A stretch of DNA of 64,000 nt, from assembly GCA_034506255.1 (NCBI GenBank), contig JAPDPX010000002.1:124001-188000 (forward strand), written 5' to 3'. The stretch is from a candidate division KSB1 bacterium (GTDB taxonomy: Bacteria; Zhuqueibacterota; Zhuqueibacteria; Zhuqueibacterales; Zhuqueibacteraceae). How positions within the stretch are numbered: position 1 is the first letter of the stretch; each line of letters opens with the position of its first letter. Both the position numbers and the translations under genes were made by a program. Below the pieces are notes generated by a model, which did not search any database, was not told where the DNA came from, and saw only the letters and a program-made list of their open reading frames with translations. Of the stretch, positions 45,340 to 53,600 are shown piece by piece.

Positions 45340-46767
45340 TCAGGCCGCGCCGCCCTCCTGCTGCCCTGCGCGCGTCTGCCCGCTGCCGCGTTTTCTGATT
45401 TGATCGCCGAGAAAAATGACCACTGCCAACGCCAGCCCGGCATAAATGGGTTCGAGATCCAGCCAGTATCTGCCTTCCTTTTCCGTGGCCAGCCATATGC
45501 TCGTGAGGCCGGCGCTCAGCACCATCGTACTGAGCGCGGCCGGCGCCGACATTTTCCACTTCGCAGAAAAACTCGCGGCCAGTGGCGGCAACAGCGCCGG
45601 TGTGATGATCGTGCCGAGACGGTACCAAATCGCCACCACCGATTGCGCCCACAGCGCAATTGCCACTGCCGCCAGGAAAACGATCACCATGCTTTGTTGG
45701 GTGAGGCGCGTCGCCTGCGCCGCACTGGTTTGCCGACCGAGCTTTCCGAAAATATCCCTGCCCAATGAGATCGCGGAGAGAAAGGCAAAGCTGTCGATGG
45801 TGGACATGATGGTGGCGAGCAGGGCGACAAAGAAAATGCCGCGGGCCACTGCCGGCAACAAATGCAGGGCAAGTTCAGGATAGGAGGCCGCGGGATTGGC
45901 AAGATCAGGCAGCAAGGCGCGGGCATACAAGCCGGTTGCGGTGGTCATGAAATCGAACAGCAACCAGCAGCCAATAGCAATGAAAATGCCGCGGCGGGCC
46001 ACGGCTTCGCTGCGCGCGGCAAAGCAACGCTGGTAGAAACTGGGATCCACCAGCGTGCTCATCGCGATGAAATACCACACCAGAATATACTGCGGCCGGT
46101 TGCCACCATGCCAGGTGAGATGGGTGGGAGGCAGATGCTGCGCGAGGAATTCCCAAGCACCATACCGGGTGATTGCAAACGCCAGAATCAGAATGAAGCC
46201 GGCGTACATCAAAATGAATTGCAGGATCTCGGTGCGCACCACTGCCGGCAGGCCACCGCGCATGCAATAGACGATCGAAAAAAATGTGCCCACCACGACC
46301 CCGAGCCACAGCGGCCAGCCGAAGATCATTTCGCACAACACGCCGAGCATCAACACGTAAGGCGCGGGCGTGGCCAGCAGGGCGACGAAAAGCGCACCCA
46401 GCAGACCGGTGGTGCGGCCGTAGCTCGCCTCCAATTGCTCGGGAATAGTGAGCACCGGTGCGCGGCGCGCGCGGCCCGCCAGAAACACGGCAAAGAGAAA
46501 GGCGTGCAAATAATAGGGCACGCCCAACACCAGCCAGTTCGACAAACCGTGCTGATAGGAAAACTCGCCGACGCCAAGTATGCCGCCGTACCAGGTGGCG
46601 ACCAGCGTGGCCACGAAGGCCGGCAGCGAGAGCTTCCTGCCGGCGATAACATATTCCTCCAATGTGCTCGTGCTTTGCCGGGAGCGCAGGAATCCCAGCA
46701 GCAACAGCGCAAGCAGATAAAGCAGGAGAATGATGTAATCAGGAAGGGTCAGTTGGCCGGCAGCCAT
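45340..46767 (-). CDS. sodium:solute symporter, likely thiamine or thiamine-precursor transporter
   Basis: The 475-residue protein has about 13 hydrophobic helices and the SSS-family pattern: EEYVIAGRKLSLPAFVATLV near residue 37, ATWYGGILGVGEFSY, the RGGLPAVVRTEILQFILMY helix, the MSTIDSFAFLSAISLGRDIF signature and IWYRLGTIITPALL. Family members couple sodium entry to uptake of sugars, vitamins and other solutes. It lies last in a TPP-riboswitch operon with a TonB receptor and thiamine pyrophosphokinase. Comparative genomics has proposed an SSS-type thiamine transporter (ThiV) in such settings, so thiamine is the likely substrate. The start at 46767 is preceded by AGGAG that merges into an (AG)11 run. 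Confidence 0.85.
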   Translation of the reverse strand: MAAGQLTLPDYIILLLYLLALLLLGFLRSRQSTSTLEEYVIAGRKLSLPAFVATLVATWYGGILGVGEFSYQHGLSNWLVLGVPYYLHAFLFAVFLAGRARRAPVLTIPEQLEASYGRTTGLLGALFVALLATPAPYVLMLGVLCEMIFGWPLWLGVVVGTFFSIVYCMRGGLPAVVRTEILQFILMYAGFILILAFAITRYGAWEFLAQHLPPTHLTWHGGNRPQYILVWYFIAMSTLVDPSFYQRCFAARSEAVARRGIFIAIGCWLLFDFMTTATGLYARALLPDLANPAASYPELALHLLPAVARGIFFVALLATIMSTIDSFAFLSAISLGRDIFGKLGRQTSAAQATRLTQQSMVIVFLAAVAIALWAQSVVAIWYRLGTIITPALLPPLAASFSAKWKMSAPAALSTMVLSAGLTSIWLATEKEGRYWLDLEPIYAGLALAVVIFLGDQIRKRGSGQTRAGQQEGGAA

Positions 46768-46774
46768 GCCACTC

Positions 46775-46796
46775 CTCTCTCTCTCTCTCTCTCTCT
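46775..46796 (-). repeat. dinucleotide microsatellite (CT)11 / (AG)11 upstream of the symporter start
   Basis: Eleven CT units on the plus strand (46775-46796) are AG units on the coding strand, ending seven bases before the ATG and running into the AGGAG ribosome binding site. Slippage would change the 5' leader length and could alter expression. Confidence 0.85.
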
Positions 46797-46986
46797 GCGG
46801 ACCGGTGCTGAGGGCAGGCACCCGAGGTCCGTCCCACGACACCGCCCGGACAGTTTGCGATCAACGCTCCCGGCGATTATTGCTCCGGTACGCCTGCGAG
46901 TGAACCGCCCGGGCGATCTTGTCATTGCGGGACAGACACCCGCCCGCGGGAACAAGGCAACACCTCCTGCCGCCGCAGCCACTGAT

Positions 46987-47628
46987 TCAGGAGCGCCGCA
47001 CGCGATAGCAGAAGAGATTGCCCTGCTCCACCGCCACGGAGAATGTGCCCGCCAGTGCTTCGTTGCTCAAACCGTCGCGCACCGCCCACTCCAGCGCTTC
47101 GTGGTTGAGCGGATATTTCAAGCCGGTGGTGGTGATGCCTGCGGCGCGCCGGAAAGCGATCAGCGAGATTTGCTGGCCGGGAAAACTGGGAAACACCGCT
47201 GCCGCCGGGCCGGGTGTGATGAAACTGCCGATGCCAAAATCATCGTGCGTTTCGAGGGTGAGACGGCTGCAGAATTTTTCCGCGATGTTGAGATTGACCA
47301 GTTGATGATCGTAACGCAGTCCGGTGATGCCCACCAGCAGCGCGCCACGAAAGTCGCGCTCCAGCGCGAAGGTGAGCGCCTTCTCCAAATCCGTGGCGTC
47401 CTGGCTGGGATAGTGAATGAAGGTGGCGGCGGCGCAGACGGCGCGCGTCGCGGGCGTCACGGAATCGAGATCGCCCACCACGTAATCCGGCAGAAGGCCG
47501 CGTTGCAGGGCGCGATTGGCGCCCCCATCCGCGCAGATGACGGCCTGCGCACGCTGTCGGCATTCCAGCAGAATGGCCCGCTTCGGCAGCACGCTGTTGA
47601 GGATGATCAAGGCAGTGGGTTGCAGCAT
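46987..47628 (-). CDS. thiN: thiamine pyrophosphokinase
   Basis: This 213-residue enzyme transfers diphosphate from ATP to thiamine to make thiamine diphosphate. The catalytic domain has the family signatures VICADGGANRALQRG, YVVGDLDSV and YPSQDATDLEKAL (metal and ATP binding), then VGITGLRYDHQLVNL. The C-terminal thiamine-binding beta domain contains ISLIAFRRAAGITTTGLKYPL. GGGAG lies a few bases before the ATG. It begins 38 bases after the TonB receptor stop and is 219 bases from the symporter. Its position indicates salvage of imported thiamine rather than de novo synthesis. Confidence 0.93.
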   Translation of the reverse strand: MLQPTALIILNSVLPKRAILLECRQRAQAVICADGGANRALQRGLLPDYVVGDLDSVTPATRAVCAAATFIHYPSQDATDLEKALTFALERDFRGALLVGITGLRYDHQLVNLNIAEKFCSRLTLETHDDFGIGSFITPGPAAAVFPSFPGQQISLIAFRRAAGITTTGLKYPLNHEALEWAVRDGLSNEALAGTFSVAVEQGNLFCYRVRRS

Positions 47629-47666
47629 GGCATCTCCCGGACCTCACCCGAACCGGCGGCGCGGCC

Positions 47667-50129
47667 TCAGCGGTTCAATTCACCTTTCAAGTTTACGAAC
47701 ACCTGACGGCCGGCAGCCGGAAAAAATTCCTCCCCTTCACCGTGTGCGATATAAAGCCGGTCGAACAGATTTTGCACATGCAGTTGCAGCAAGACGGCCG
47801 AGCCCGCGGTGCCGAAAGGCAGACGCCAGCCGGCACTCGCATGCACCACGGTGTAGGCCGGCACGGTGTTCGCTTCGTTTTTGAAGTTGTCGGTGTATTG
47901 CTTGCCGACATGTTGCAGGGCCAGTGATGCCTGCCAGCCTGCCTGCGCGAAACGCAAGCGGGCATTGGCCAGAACGTTGGGAAAGCCGGCGATGGGATTG
48001 CCGTCCAGCACGCGGGCGGTGCCGTCGCTGTCATACACGACATGCCGTCGCAGTTCATTGCTGCTGAGCATGAGATTGCCGCTGCACTGCCAATGGGAGG
48101 TCAGGGGCAGGCTGGCAGCCAGCTCGAGGCCGGCGTGCAGCGTGCGTTCGGCATTGCCGGTCACCGGCTGGCCGAAGCGATCGAGACGGCCGCTCTTGAT
48201 GATTTCATCCCGGAAATCCATGTAGAAAAAATTGGCAGCGGCATGTGCCTCGCCGCGGTGGAAGCCCAGGCCCAGCTCGAGATCGGTCAAACGTTCCGGT
48301 TTGACCAGCGGCCTGCCGAAGTCGTATTGGCCTGTGGCGGTGATTTCGAATTGCGGGCGCACCGCCCCCCAACTGTCGGGGGTGCTGGCCTCGGCCGCGT
48401 CATAGAGATTTTTCAAGCGGGGCGCCCGGCTGGTGCGCGAGAGGCTGGCAAAGAGATTGAGATGGGAGGTGAGGTTGTAATTCACCCCGGCGCGGGGATT
48501 GAGAAAGTGATAAGGCATGGTGAAGGAAGTGCCGATAAATTGCTCGTCATAGAGGCGGTAACGTGAGTAGGCATACTGCAGGTCGAACGTCACATTCAGT
48601 TTGGGATGAGCGAGCCAGTTGGCATGGAGATAGGGCGAGAGCACGTCCTGCGCGCCGCGATACTCGTAGTAACGCCGCCGGCCGATGTAATCGCGGCCGC
48701 GGTACTCTCCTGCGGTGGCGGCCGGCAGCCCGCTGTCGCCCTTCTGAATGCGGCCCCAGTGCAGCGACCGGTGCCGCCGCCATTCCGCACCCACCGTCAC
48801 CGCGCCGCGGGGGTGTTGCCAGGTGAGCTGCGGCAACCAGCCGGTTTGGAAATTGTCGACGTAGGCGCGAATCAGCAGGCTGTCAACGTAAGTTTCCTCG
48901 GGATCGCCTGGCACCGGGAAGCCGTAAGCCGGGGTGAGGCGATAATACGAAAGCGGTGCCCAGGAGCCGTCGTAATCGAAGAAGCCATAGCCGCGAATTG
49001 CAAACCAGGTGTTGTTCAGCCGCCAGTGCCCGGCGAAGCGCTGCTCATGCAACAGCTCGAGATGCGGCTGGTTGAAGTTTTCGATTTCATCGGGCCGGCG
49101 GATGGGATTGTGGCGCCGGGTCGCACGCTGCCGGGCCTGTTCCTTGGGGATGCCGTAGTAGGCGAGATGATCCGCGATCGGACCGCCATAAAAATGCAGA
49201 CGGGTGATGGAATTTTTGCCCAGGCGGGCGGCGCCGACAAAGTAGCTCTTGAGATCCACCCAGGATTGTTCCCGGTAGCCGTCGCTTTGCATGCGCGACA
49301 GCCGGCCGGAGAACAAATATTTTCCCGCAAGCAGCCCGCTGGCGGCGGACAGGGAATATTTGCGGGTGTTGAAGCTGCCACCGCCCAGGGTCAGGGTCAG
49401 GCCGCGTTGCCGCGAGAAATCCGAGGTCACGATGTTCACTGACCCGCCAATGGCGGGCGGGCCGTAGAAAGCGCTGCCCGCACCGCGCTGCACCTGAATG
49501 TCCTGCGCATTGGCGAGCAAATCGGGGAAGTCGATCCAGTAAACGTTGTGATCTTCCGGATCGTTTTGCGGCACGCCATTGATCAACACCGCGATGCGGC
49601 GCTGATCGAAGCCGCGAATCGACAGATAATTGTAGCCCAGGCCGTTGCCGTTTTCGGAATAGAACTTGATGGCGGGCAGTTCGCTGAGCAGCACGGGAAT
49701 ATCCTGCGCCGGATGGCTCTCGGCAATCGCTTCGCGCGTCAGTGTGGCAAAGGCCACCGGGCTGTGGCGCGCGCGCGCGCGTGTTGCGATCACCGTAACC
49801 GTGGGGCTGACCAGTGGTTGCGGCTGCAAGGCGAGCGTCACGTGCACCTCCGGCTGGTTGATCGTGACGGGCTGGCGCAGCGTTTCGTAGCCGATGAAGG
49901 TTGCCACCAGCACCACCCGGCCGGGCGCGACGTTCGGCAGCCGGAAACGGCCCTGCGTGTCGGACAGGGTGCGCAGGCTCGTGCCCTCGATGTGCAGATG
50001 ACAGCCGGGCAGCGCGGCGTGCGTTTCGCGGTCACGAACCGTGCCCGAGAGCACGGCACCCTCTTGCGCAGCACTTGTGGCCGTCAGCATCATCATGACG
50101 CCGCACCAAAAGGCAAACAAAGACTTCAT
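47667..50129 (-). CDS. TonB-dependent receptor, thiamine-regulated
   Basis: The 820-residue outer-membrane receptor has a signal peptide (MKSLFAFWCGVMMMLTATSA). A carboxypeptidase-like regulatory domain follows (about 25-105; VLSGTVRDRETHAALPGCHL and LVATFIGYETLRQPV), then a plug with LPAIKFYSENGNGLGYNY, LSIRGFDQRRIAVLINGVPQ and GAGSAFYGPPAIGGSVNIV. A 22-strand-type barrel fills the rest, ending VFVNLKGELNR. GAGGTG precedes the ATG at 50129, which excludes a start four codons earlier. The TPP riboswitch in its leader makes thiamine or a thiamine compound the probable ligand, as in predicted thiamine receptors of Bacteroidetes. It is first in the operon. Confidence 0.92.
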   Translation of the reverse strand: MKSLFAFWCGVMMMLTATSAAQEGAVLSGTVRDRETHAALPGCHLHIEGTSLRTLSDTQGRFRLPNVAPGRVVLVATFIGYETLRQPVTINQPEVHVTLALQPQPLVSPTVTVIATRARARHSPVAFATLTREAIAESHPAQDIPVLLSELPAIKFYSENGNGLGYNYLSIRGFDQRRIAVLINGVPQNDPEDHNVYWIDFPDLLANAQDIQVQRGAGSAFYGPPAIGGSVNIVTSDFSRQRGLTLTLGGGSFNTRKYSLSAASGLLAGKYLFSGRLSRMQSDGYREQSWVDLKSYFVGAARLGKNSITRLHFYGGPIADHLAYYGIPKEQARQRATRRHNPIRRPDEIENFNQPHLELLHEQRFAGHWRLNNTWFAIRGYGFFDYDGSWAPLSYYRLTPAYGFPVPGDPEETYVDSLLIRAYVDNFQTGWLPQLTWQHPRGAVTVGAEWRRHRSLHWGRIQKGDSGLPAATAGEYRGRDYIGRRRYYEYRGAQDVLSPYLHANWLAHPKLNVTFDLQYAYSRYRLYDEQFIGTSFTMPYHFLNPRAGVNYNLTSHLNLFASLSRTSRAPRLKNLYDAAEASTPDSWGAVRPQFEITATGQYDFGRPLVKPERLTDLELGLGFHRGEAHAAANFFYMDFRDEIIKSGRLDRFGQPVTGNAERTLHAGLELAASLPLTSHWQCSGNLMLSSNELRRHVVYDSDGTARVLDGNPIAGFPNVLANARLRFAQAGWQASLALQHVGKQYTDNFKNEANTVPAYTVVHASAGWRLPFGTAGSAVLLQLHVQNLFDRLYIAHGEGEEFFPAAGRQVFVNLKGELNR

Positions 50130-50227
50130 GGCGCACCTCACAAAAGAAAAAGCCGCTTTCCAATTTGTTCATAGGGAAGCGGCCGCCGAACGGCGGGCGC
50201 ACAGGCCACGCACGCAGAACGAAATTG

Positions 50228-50316
50228 CCGACCGTTTCCCTACGCCGGTATGATCCGGATCAGGTTCCAAGGGTGTATTCTCAGTCCCGGATGTTTGGGA
50301 CACCCCTAACGAGTCG
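50228..50316 (-). ncRNA. TPP riboswitch (THI element)
   Basis: The minus strand shows the conserved TPP aptamer: GGGGTG near 50300-50306, the CTGAGA box at 50280-50285, ACCCTTGGAACCTGATC, and GGATCATACCGGCGTAGGGAA at the 3' side. All the core blocks are in the right order and spacing. It begins about 100 bases upstream of the TonB receptor and should shut off the thiamine operon when thiamine diphosphate is plentiful. The expression platform between 50130 and 50227 was not resolved. Confidence 0.97.
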
Positions 50317-50439
50317 CGCGAAAAATAACAGGCGGTCGGGCCAAAGTCAACCGGAAATTTGCAAGCGCGGCCTTGCTTTTTGTACGGACTCTTGTATTTT
50401 GGCAAAAAAAGCACACGGATCCTGCCGGACGACAAGCTC

Positions 50440-51063
50440 ATGACTGCGGAACCGCAATGGCTCTCCTGGGCCAAACAAATTCAGGCCATCGCGCAAAACG
50501 GATTGGCCTTCAGCAGCAATCCTTTCGATCAGGAACGCTACCAGGCGCTGCAGCGGCTGGCCGCCGAGATCATTGCCGGGCATGCGCTGTGTTCCCGTGA
50601 GCATTTGGCTGCCATGCTCGCAGAGGAGAAGGGCTACGCCACCCCGAAAGTGGACGTGCGGTGCGTGGCGTTTCGCGCGGGCAGGATTTTGCTGGTGCAG
50701 GAGAAGCACGACGGCAAATGGGCGCTGCCCGGCGGCTGGGCGGATGCCGGCCTGGCGCCCTCGGAAGCTGCCCTCAAAGAATTGCGTGAAGAAACCGGCT
50801 TCACCGGCATCGCGCGCAAGATCATCGCGGTGTATGACCGCCGCCGGCATTGCGACATTCCACATCTGTTCGACACCTACAAAATTTTCGTGCAGTGTGA
50901 CCTGCTGGACGGTGAATTCCAGCCCAATCTCGAAACGCGTGCCGCCGATTTTTTCAGCCTGGAGGAGCTGCCGCCCCTCTCCGAAGGCCGCACCACCCGC
51001 GCCAATCTGGTGGAGGCCTTTGAACATCTCAAAAATCCCAGCCGGCCCACGGCATTCGATTAA
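50440..51063 (+). CDS. Nudix hydrolase with N-terminal helical domain
   Basis: This 207-residue protein has an N-terminal helical region (about 1-65, WLSWAKQIQAIAQNGLAF) of the type found in ADP-ribose-pyrophosphatase-like Nudix proteins. A Nudix domain follows with VDVRCVAFRAGRILLVQEKH and the box GWADAGLAPSEAALKELREE. The first glutamate of the box is replaced by Leu, while the catalytic KELREE part is intact. The substrate is unknown; nucleotide sugars are plausible given the next two genes. The ATG at 50440 removes an in-frame leader that would overlap the divergent riboswitch region. The next gene starts 17 bases downstream, so the three genes look like one operon. Confidence 0.85.
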   Translation: MTAEPQWLSWAKQIQAIAQNGLAFSSNPFDQERYQALQRLAAEIIAGHALCSREHLAAMLAEEKGYATPKVDVRCVAFRAGRILLVQEKHDGKWALPGGWADAGLAPSEAALKELREETGFTGIARKIIAVYDRRRHCDIPHLFDTYKIFVQCDLLDGEFQPNLETRAADFFSLEELPPLSEGRTTRANLVEAFEHLKNPSRPTAFD

Positions 51064-51080
51064 CCCCAACCGCTGGCCCC

Positions 51081-52496
51081 ATGGAACCCGAAGTTTTGTT
51101 GCAGGAATTGGTGGAACGCTTCACCGGCAAGCCGGCGCAAGCCATCACCGAATTGAAGGCGCATGGCTCCGACCGCCGCATCTTCCGGCTGCACCAGGCC
51201 GAACGCACGCTCATCGGCGTGCACAACGCCGATCGTGCCGAAAACACCGCCTTTCTGGAATTCTCCCGCCACTTTCGCCGCTGCGGTCTGCCGGTGCCGG
51301 AGATCTACGTGGAAGATCTGGAGCGCAACATTTATCTCGAAGAGGATTTGGGCGACACCACACTTTTTGCGCTGCTGAGCCGGGAAAGAAACGCCGCCGG
51401 TTTTTCGCCGGCGGTGGTCGAGCTCTACCACAAGGTCGTGCGCTGGCTGCCGCAGTTTCAAATTCGTGCGGGCCGGACACTGAACTACGAGGTCTGCTAC
51501 CCGCGCGCCCGCTTCGACAAACAGTCGATGCTGTGGGATTTGAATTATTTCAAATACTATTTTCTCAAGCTCGCCAAAATTCCCTTCAACGAGCAGGAGC
51601 TGGAGGACGATTTTGAACGATTCACCGGTTTCCTGCTGCAGGCGGAGCAGAATTTCTTTCTGTATCGCGATTTTCAGTCGCGCAACATCATGGTGCGCGG
51701 GGATGAGCCCTATTTCATCGACTATCAGGGCGGACGGCGCGGCGCGCTGCAATACGACATCGCCTCGCTGTTGTTCGATGCCAAAGCCGACCTCCCTTTC
51801 GAGCTGCGCGAGGAGCTGCTGGAAGCCTACCTCGAGGCCGCGACCGAGCTGCTGCCGCTCGATCGCGGGCAGTTCCGGCGCTTCTATTACGGCTATGTGC
51901 TGATCCGCATCATGCAGGCGATGGGCGCCTATGGCTTCCGCGGCTTCTATGAACGCAAAACCCACTTCCTGCAAAGTGTGCCCTACGCCATACGCAATCT
52001 CGAATACGTGCTGCGCACCGCGGATTTGCCGGTCGAGCTGCCCGCACTCACCGACATCTGGCACCGGCTGGTGCGTTCGACGATTTTGCGCGAGTTGGGC
52101 AATGTGCAGTTGCGCCTGACCGTGCGCATTCAGAGTTTTTCCTACAAGAACGGGCTGCCGCAGGACGACACCGGCCACGGCGGCGGCTTCGTGTTCGACT
52201 GCCGCGCGCTGCCCAATCCCGGCCGCCTGGAAAAATTCGCCAAACTCACCGGCCTCGATCCCGAGGTGATCGCCTTTCTGGAGAATGAGGAAGCGGTGCA
52301 CAATTTTATGACACACGTGCGTGATCTCATCAACCAGGTGGTGGAAAACTACCAGCGCCGCAATTTCACGGATCTGTTCATTGCCTTTGGCTGCACCGGC
52401 GGCCAGCACCGCTCGGTTTATTGCGCCAACCAGTTGGCCCGCCATCTGCGCGAGAAGTATCCCATCAACGTCGAAGTCGTGCATCGCGATTTATGA
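51081..52496 (+). CDS. APH-type sugar kinase fused to a RapZ C-terminal domain
   Basis: The 471-residue product has two domains. Residues about 1-330 are an aminoglycoside-phosphotransferase-like kinase resembling AmgK: a G-S-D-R-R start, the catalytic loop FLYRDFQSRNIMV and the metal-binding IDYQGGRRG. Residues about 340-471 match the RapZ C-terminal domain: QSFSYKNGLPQDDTG, FDCRALPNP, LIAFGCTGGQHRSVYCANQL and the terminal VEVVHRDL. AmgK phosphorylates N-acetylmuramate at the anomeric position; in enterobacteria the RapZ C-domain binds glucosamine-6-phosphate. The downstream MurU-like gene overlaps as ATGA, which supports an amino-sugar recycling role. The RapZ kinase half (Walker motifs) is absent. 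Confidence 0.88.
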   Translation: MEPEVLLQELVERFTGKPAQAITELKAHGSDRRIFRLHQAERTLIGVHNADRAENTAFLEFSRHFRRCGLPVPEIYVEDLERNIYLEEDLGDTTLFALLSRERNAAGFSPAVVELYHKVVRWLPQFQIRAGRTLNYEVCYPRARFDKQSMLWDLNYFKYYFLKLAKIPFNEQELEDDFERFTGFLLQAEQNFFLYRDFQSRNIMVRGDEPYFIDYQGGRRGALQYDIASLLFDAKADLPFELREELLEAYLEAATELLPLDRGQFRRFYYGYVLIRIMQAMGAYGFRGFYERKTHFLQSVPYAIRNLEYVLRTADLPVELPALTDIWHRLVRSTILRELGNVQLRLTVRIQSFSYKNGLPQDDTGHGGGFVFDCRALPNPGRLEKFAKLTGLDPEVIAFLENEEAVHNFMTHVRDLINQVVENYQRRNFTDLFIAFGCTGGQHRSVYCANQLARHLREKYPINVEVVHRDL

Positions 52497-53269
52497 AAGC
52501 CATGATTCTGGCCGCCGGTCTGGGCACCCGGCTGCGCCCGCTCACCGACACCCGGCCGAAGGCCCTCGTCGAGATCCACCATCTGCCGCTGCTCGAAATC
52601 GTGATTCGCCGGCTGCTGGCGGCGGGGGTGGACGGGATCATCATCAACACCCATCATTTCGCGGAGCAGATCGCCGGCTTTCTGCAGGCGCACGGCAATT
52701 TTGGCGTGCGCCTCGCGCTCTCCCACGAGCCGGAGTTGCTCGACACCGGCGGGGGCCTGCGCCAGGCCGGGCACTTCTTCGACGACGGCCAGCCCTTCTT
52801 CCTGCACAATGTCGATATTGTCAGCAACATCGATCTGCGGGCGATGTATGCCCGCCACTGCGCCAGTGCCAGCCTGGCCACGCTCGCAGTCAAACAGCGC
52901 CCCACCTCGCGCTATTTCCTGTTCGATGAGGCCGGCCAGCTTTGCGGCTGGCGCTCCACGCCATCCGGCCGGCACGAGCTGACGCGCCAGCCGCAGGGCG
53001 GGTTGCAGGAGCTGGCCTTTGACGGCATTCATGTCATCTCGCCGGCCCTGCTCTCCCGCATGACGGAGACCGGCGCGTTTTCCATTGTGCAAACTTATTT
53101 GCGGCTGGCGGGCGAGGGGGAAAGCATCCGGGCCTTTCGCACGGAGGGATATTTTTGGCGGGATGTGGGCAAGCTCGCGCAACTGGAGGCGCTGGCACAG
53201 TTGCCACTTGCAGAGGTTCTCGGACCGCTGGGATTGGTGGAGAATTCACGCACGCCGCACCGGACGTGA
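52493..53269 (+). CDS. murU: MurU-like sugar-1-phosphate nucleotidyltransferase
   Basis: This 258-residue protein begins MKAMILAAGLGTRLRPLTD, the signature of NTP-transferases, followed by RPKALVEIHHLPLLE. It continues with IIINTHHFAEQI, LLDTGGGLRQAGHFF and FLHNVDIVSNIDLRAMY. In Pseudomonas, MurU converts MurNAc-1-phosphate made by AmgK into UDP-MurNAc, bypassing early peptidoglycan synthesis and fosfomycin-sensitive MurA. The ATG overlaps the stop of the APH-RapZ gene, so both are translationally coupled. The exact sugar is inferred from this pairing; a GDP- or UDP-glucose/mannose role is possible. Confidence 0.83.
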   Translation: MKAMILAAGLGTRLRPLTDTRPKALVEIHHLPLLEIVIRRLLAAGVDGIIINTHHFAEQIAGFLQAHGNFGVRLALSHEPELLDTGGGLRQAGHFFDDGQPFFLHNVDIVSNIDLRAMYARHCASASLATLAVKQRPTSRYFLFDEAGQLCGWRSTPSGRHELTRQPQGGLQELAFDGIHVISPALLSRMTETGAFSIVQTYLRLAGEGESIRAFRTEGYFWRDVGKLAQLEALAQLPLAEVLGPLGLVENSRTPHRT

Positions 53270-53600
53270 GGCCTCTCTGTTCGAGCAAACTCCGGCTCCG
53301 GTGGTGCCGTTGGTTGCAAAATCCGCAGGAGTCTGTTGCCGCGAAAATAGTCCGGGTGGCTTGTCACGCGGGAAGAGCCATTGTGAGAACAGGGCGGGGC
53401 CGTGGTTTTGCAAAGCATGTTTCGGGCATAACAGGCTCCCAGGGTGGCCACGATTTTCATTCTGGCGGTCCCGGCATGGCCATTCCGCAAATACCCGGCG
53501 CAGGCTGCCGGCCGGCATTTCAGGCATGAAGCCCGCGCGCCATTTCATGGCGGACACGGGGGGTGCGGCTTTGTTCCCCCGCAATGCGCCGGGGACATCT
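53270..53600. other. spacer between convergent murU-like gene and sbcC
   Basis: About 330 bases with no gene, repeat or clear terminator. Short open frames cross it but none has a plausible start or a recognisable domain. Confidence 0.35.

Noticed and set aside
45862..47706. A 614-codon plus-strand frame
   Set aside because: It is antisense to the symporter and thiamine pyrophosphokinase genes and crosses their intergenic region; no domain.
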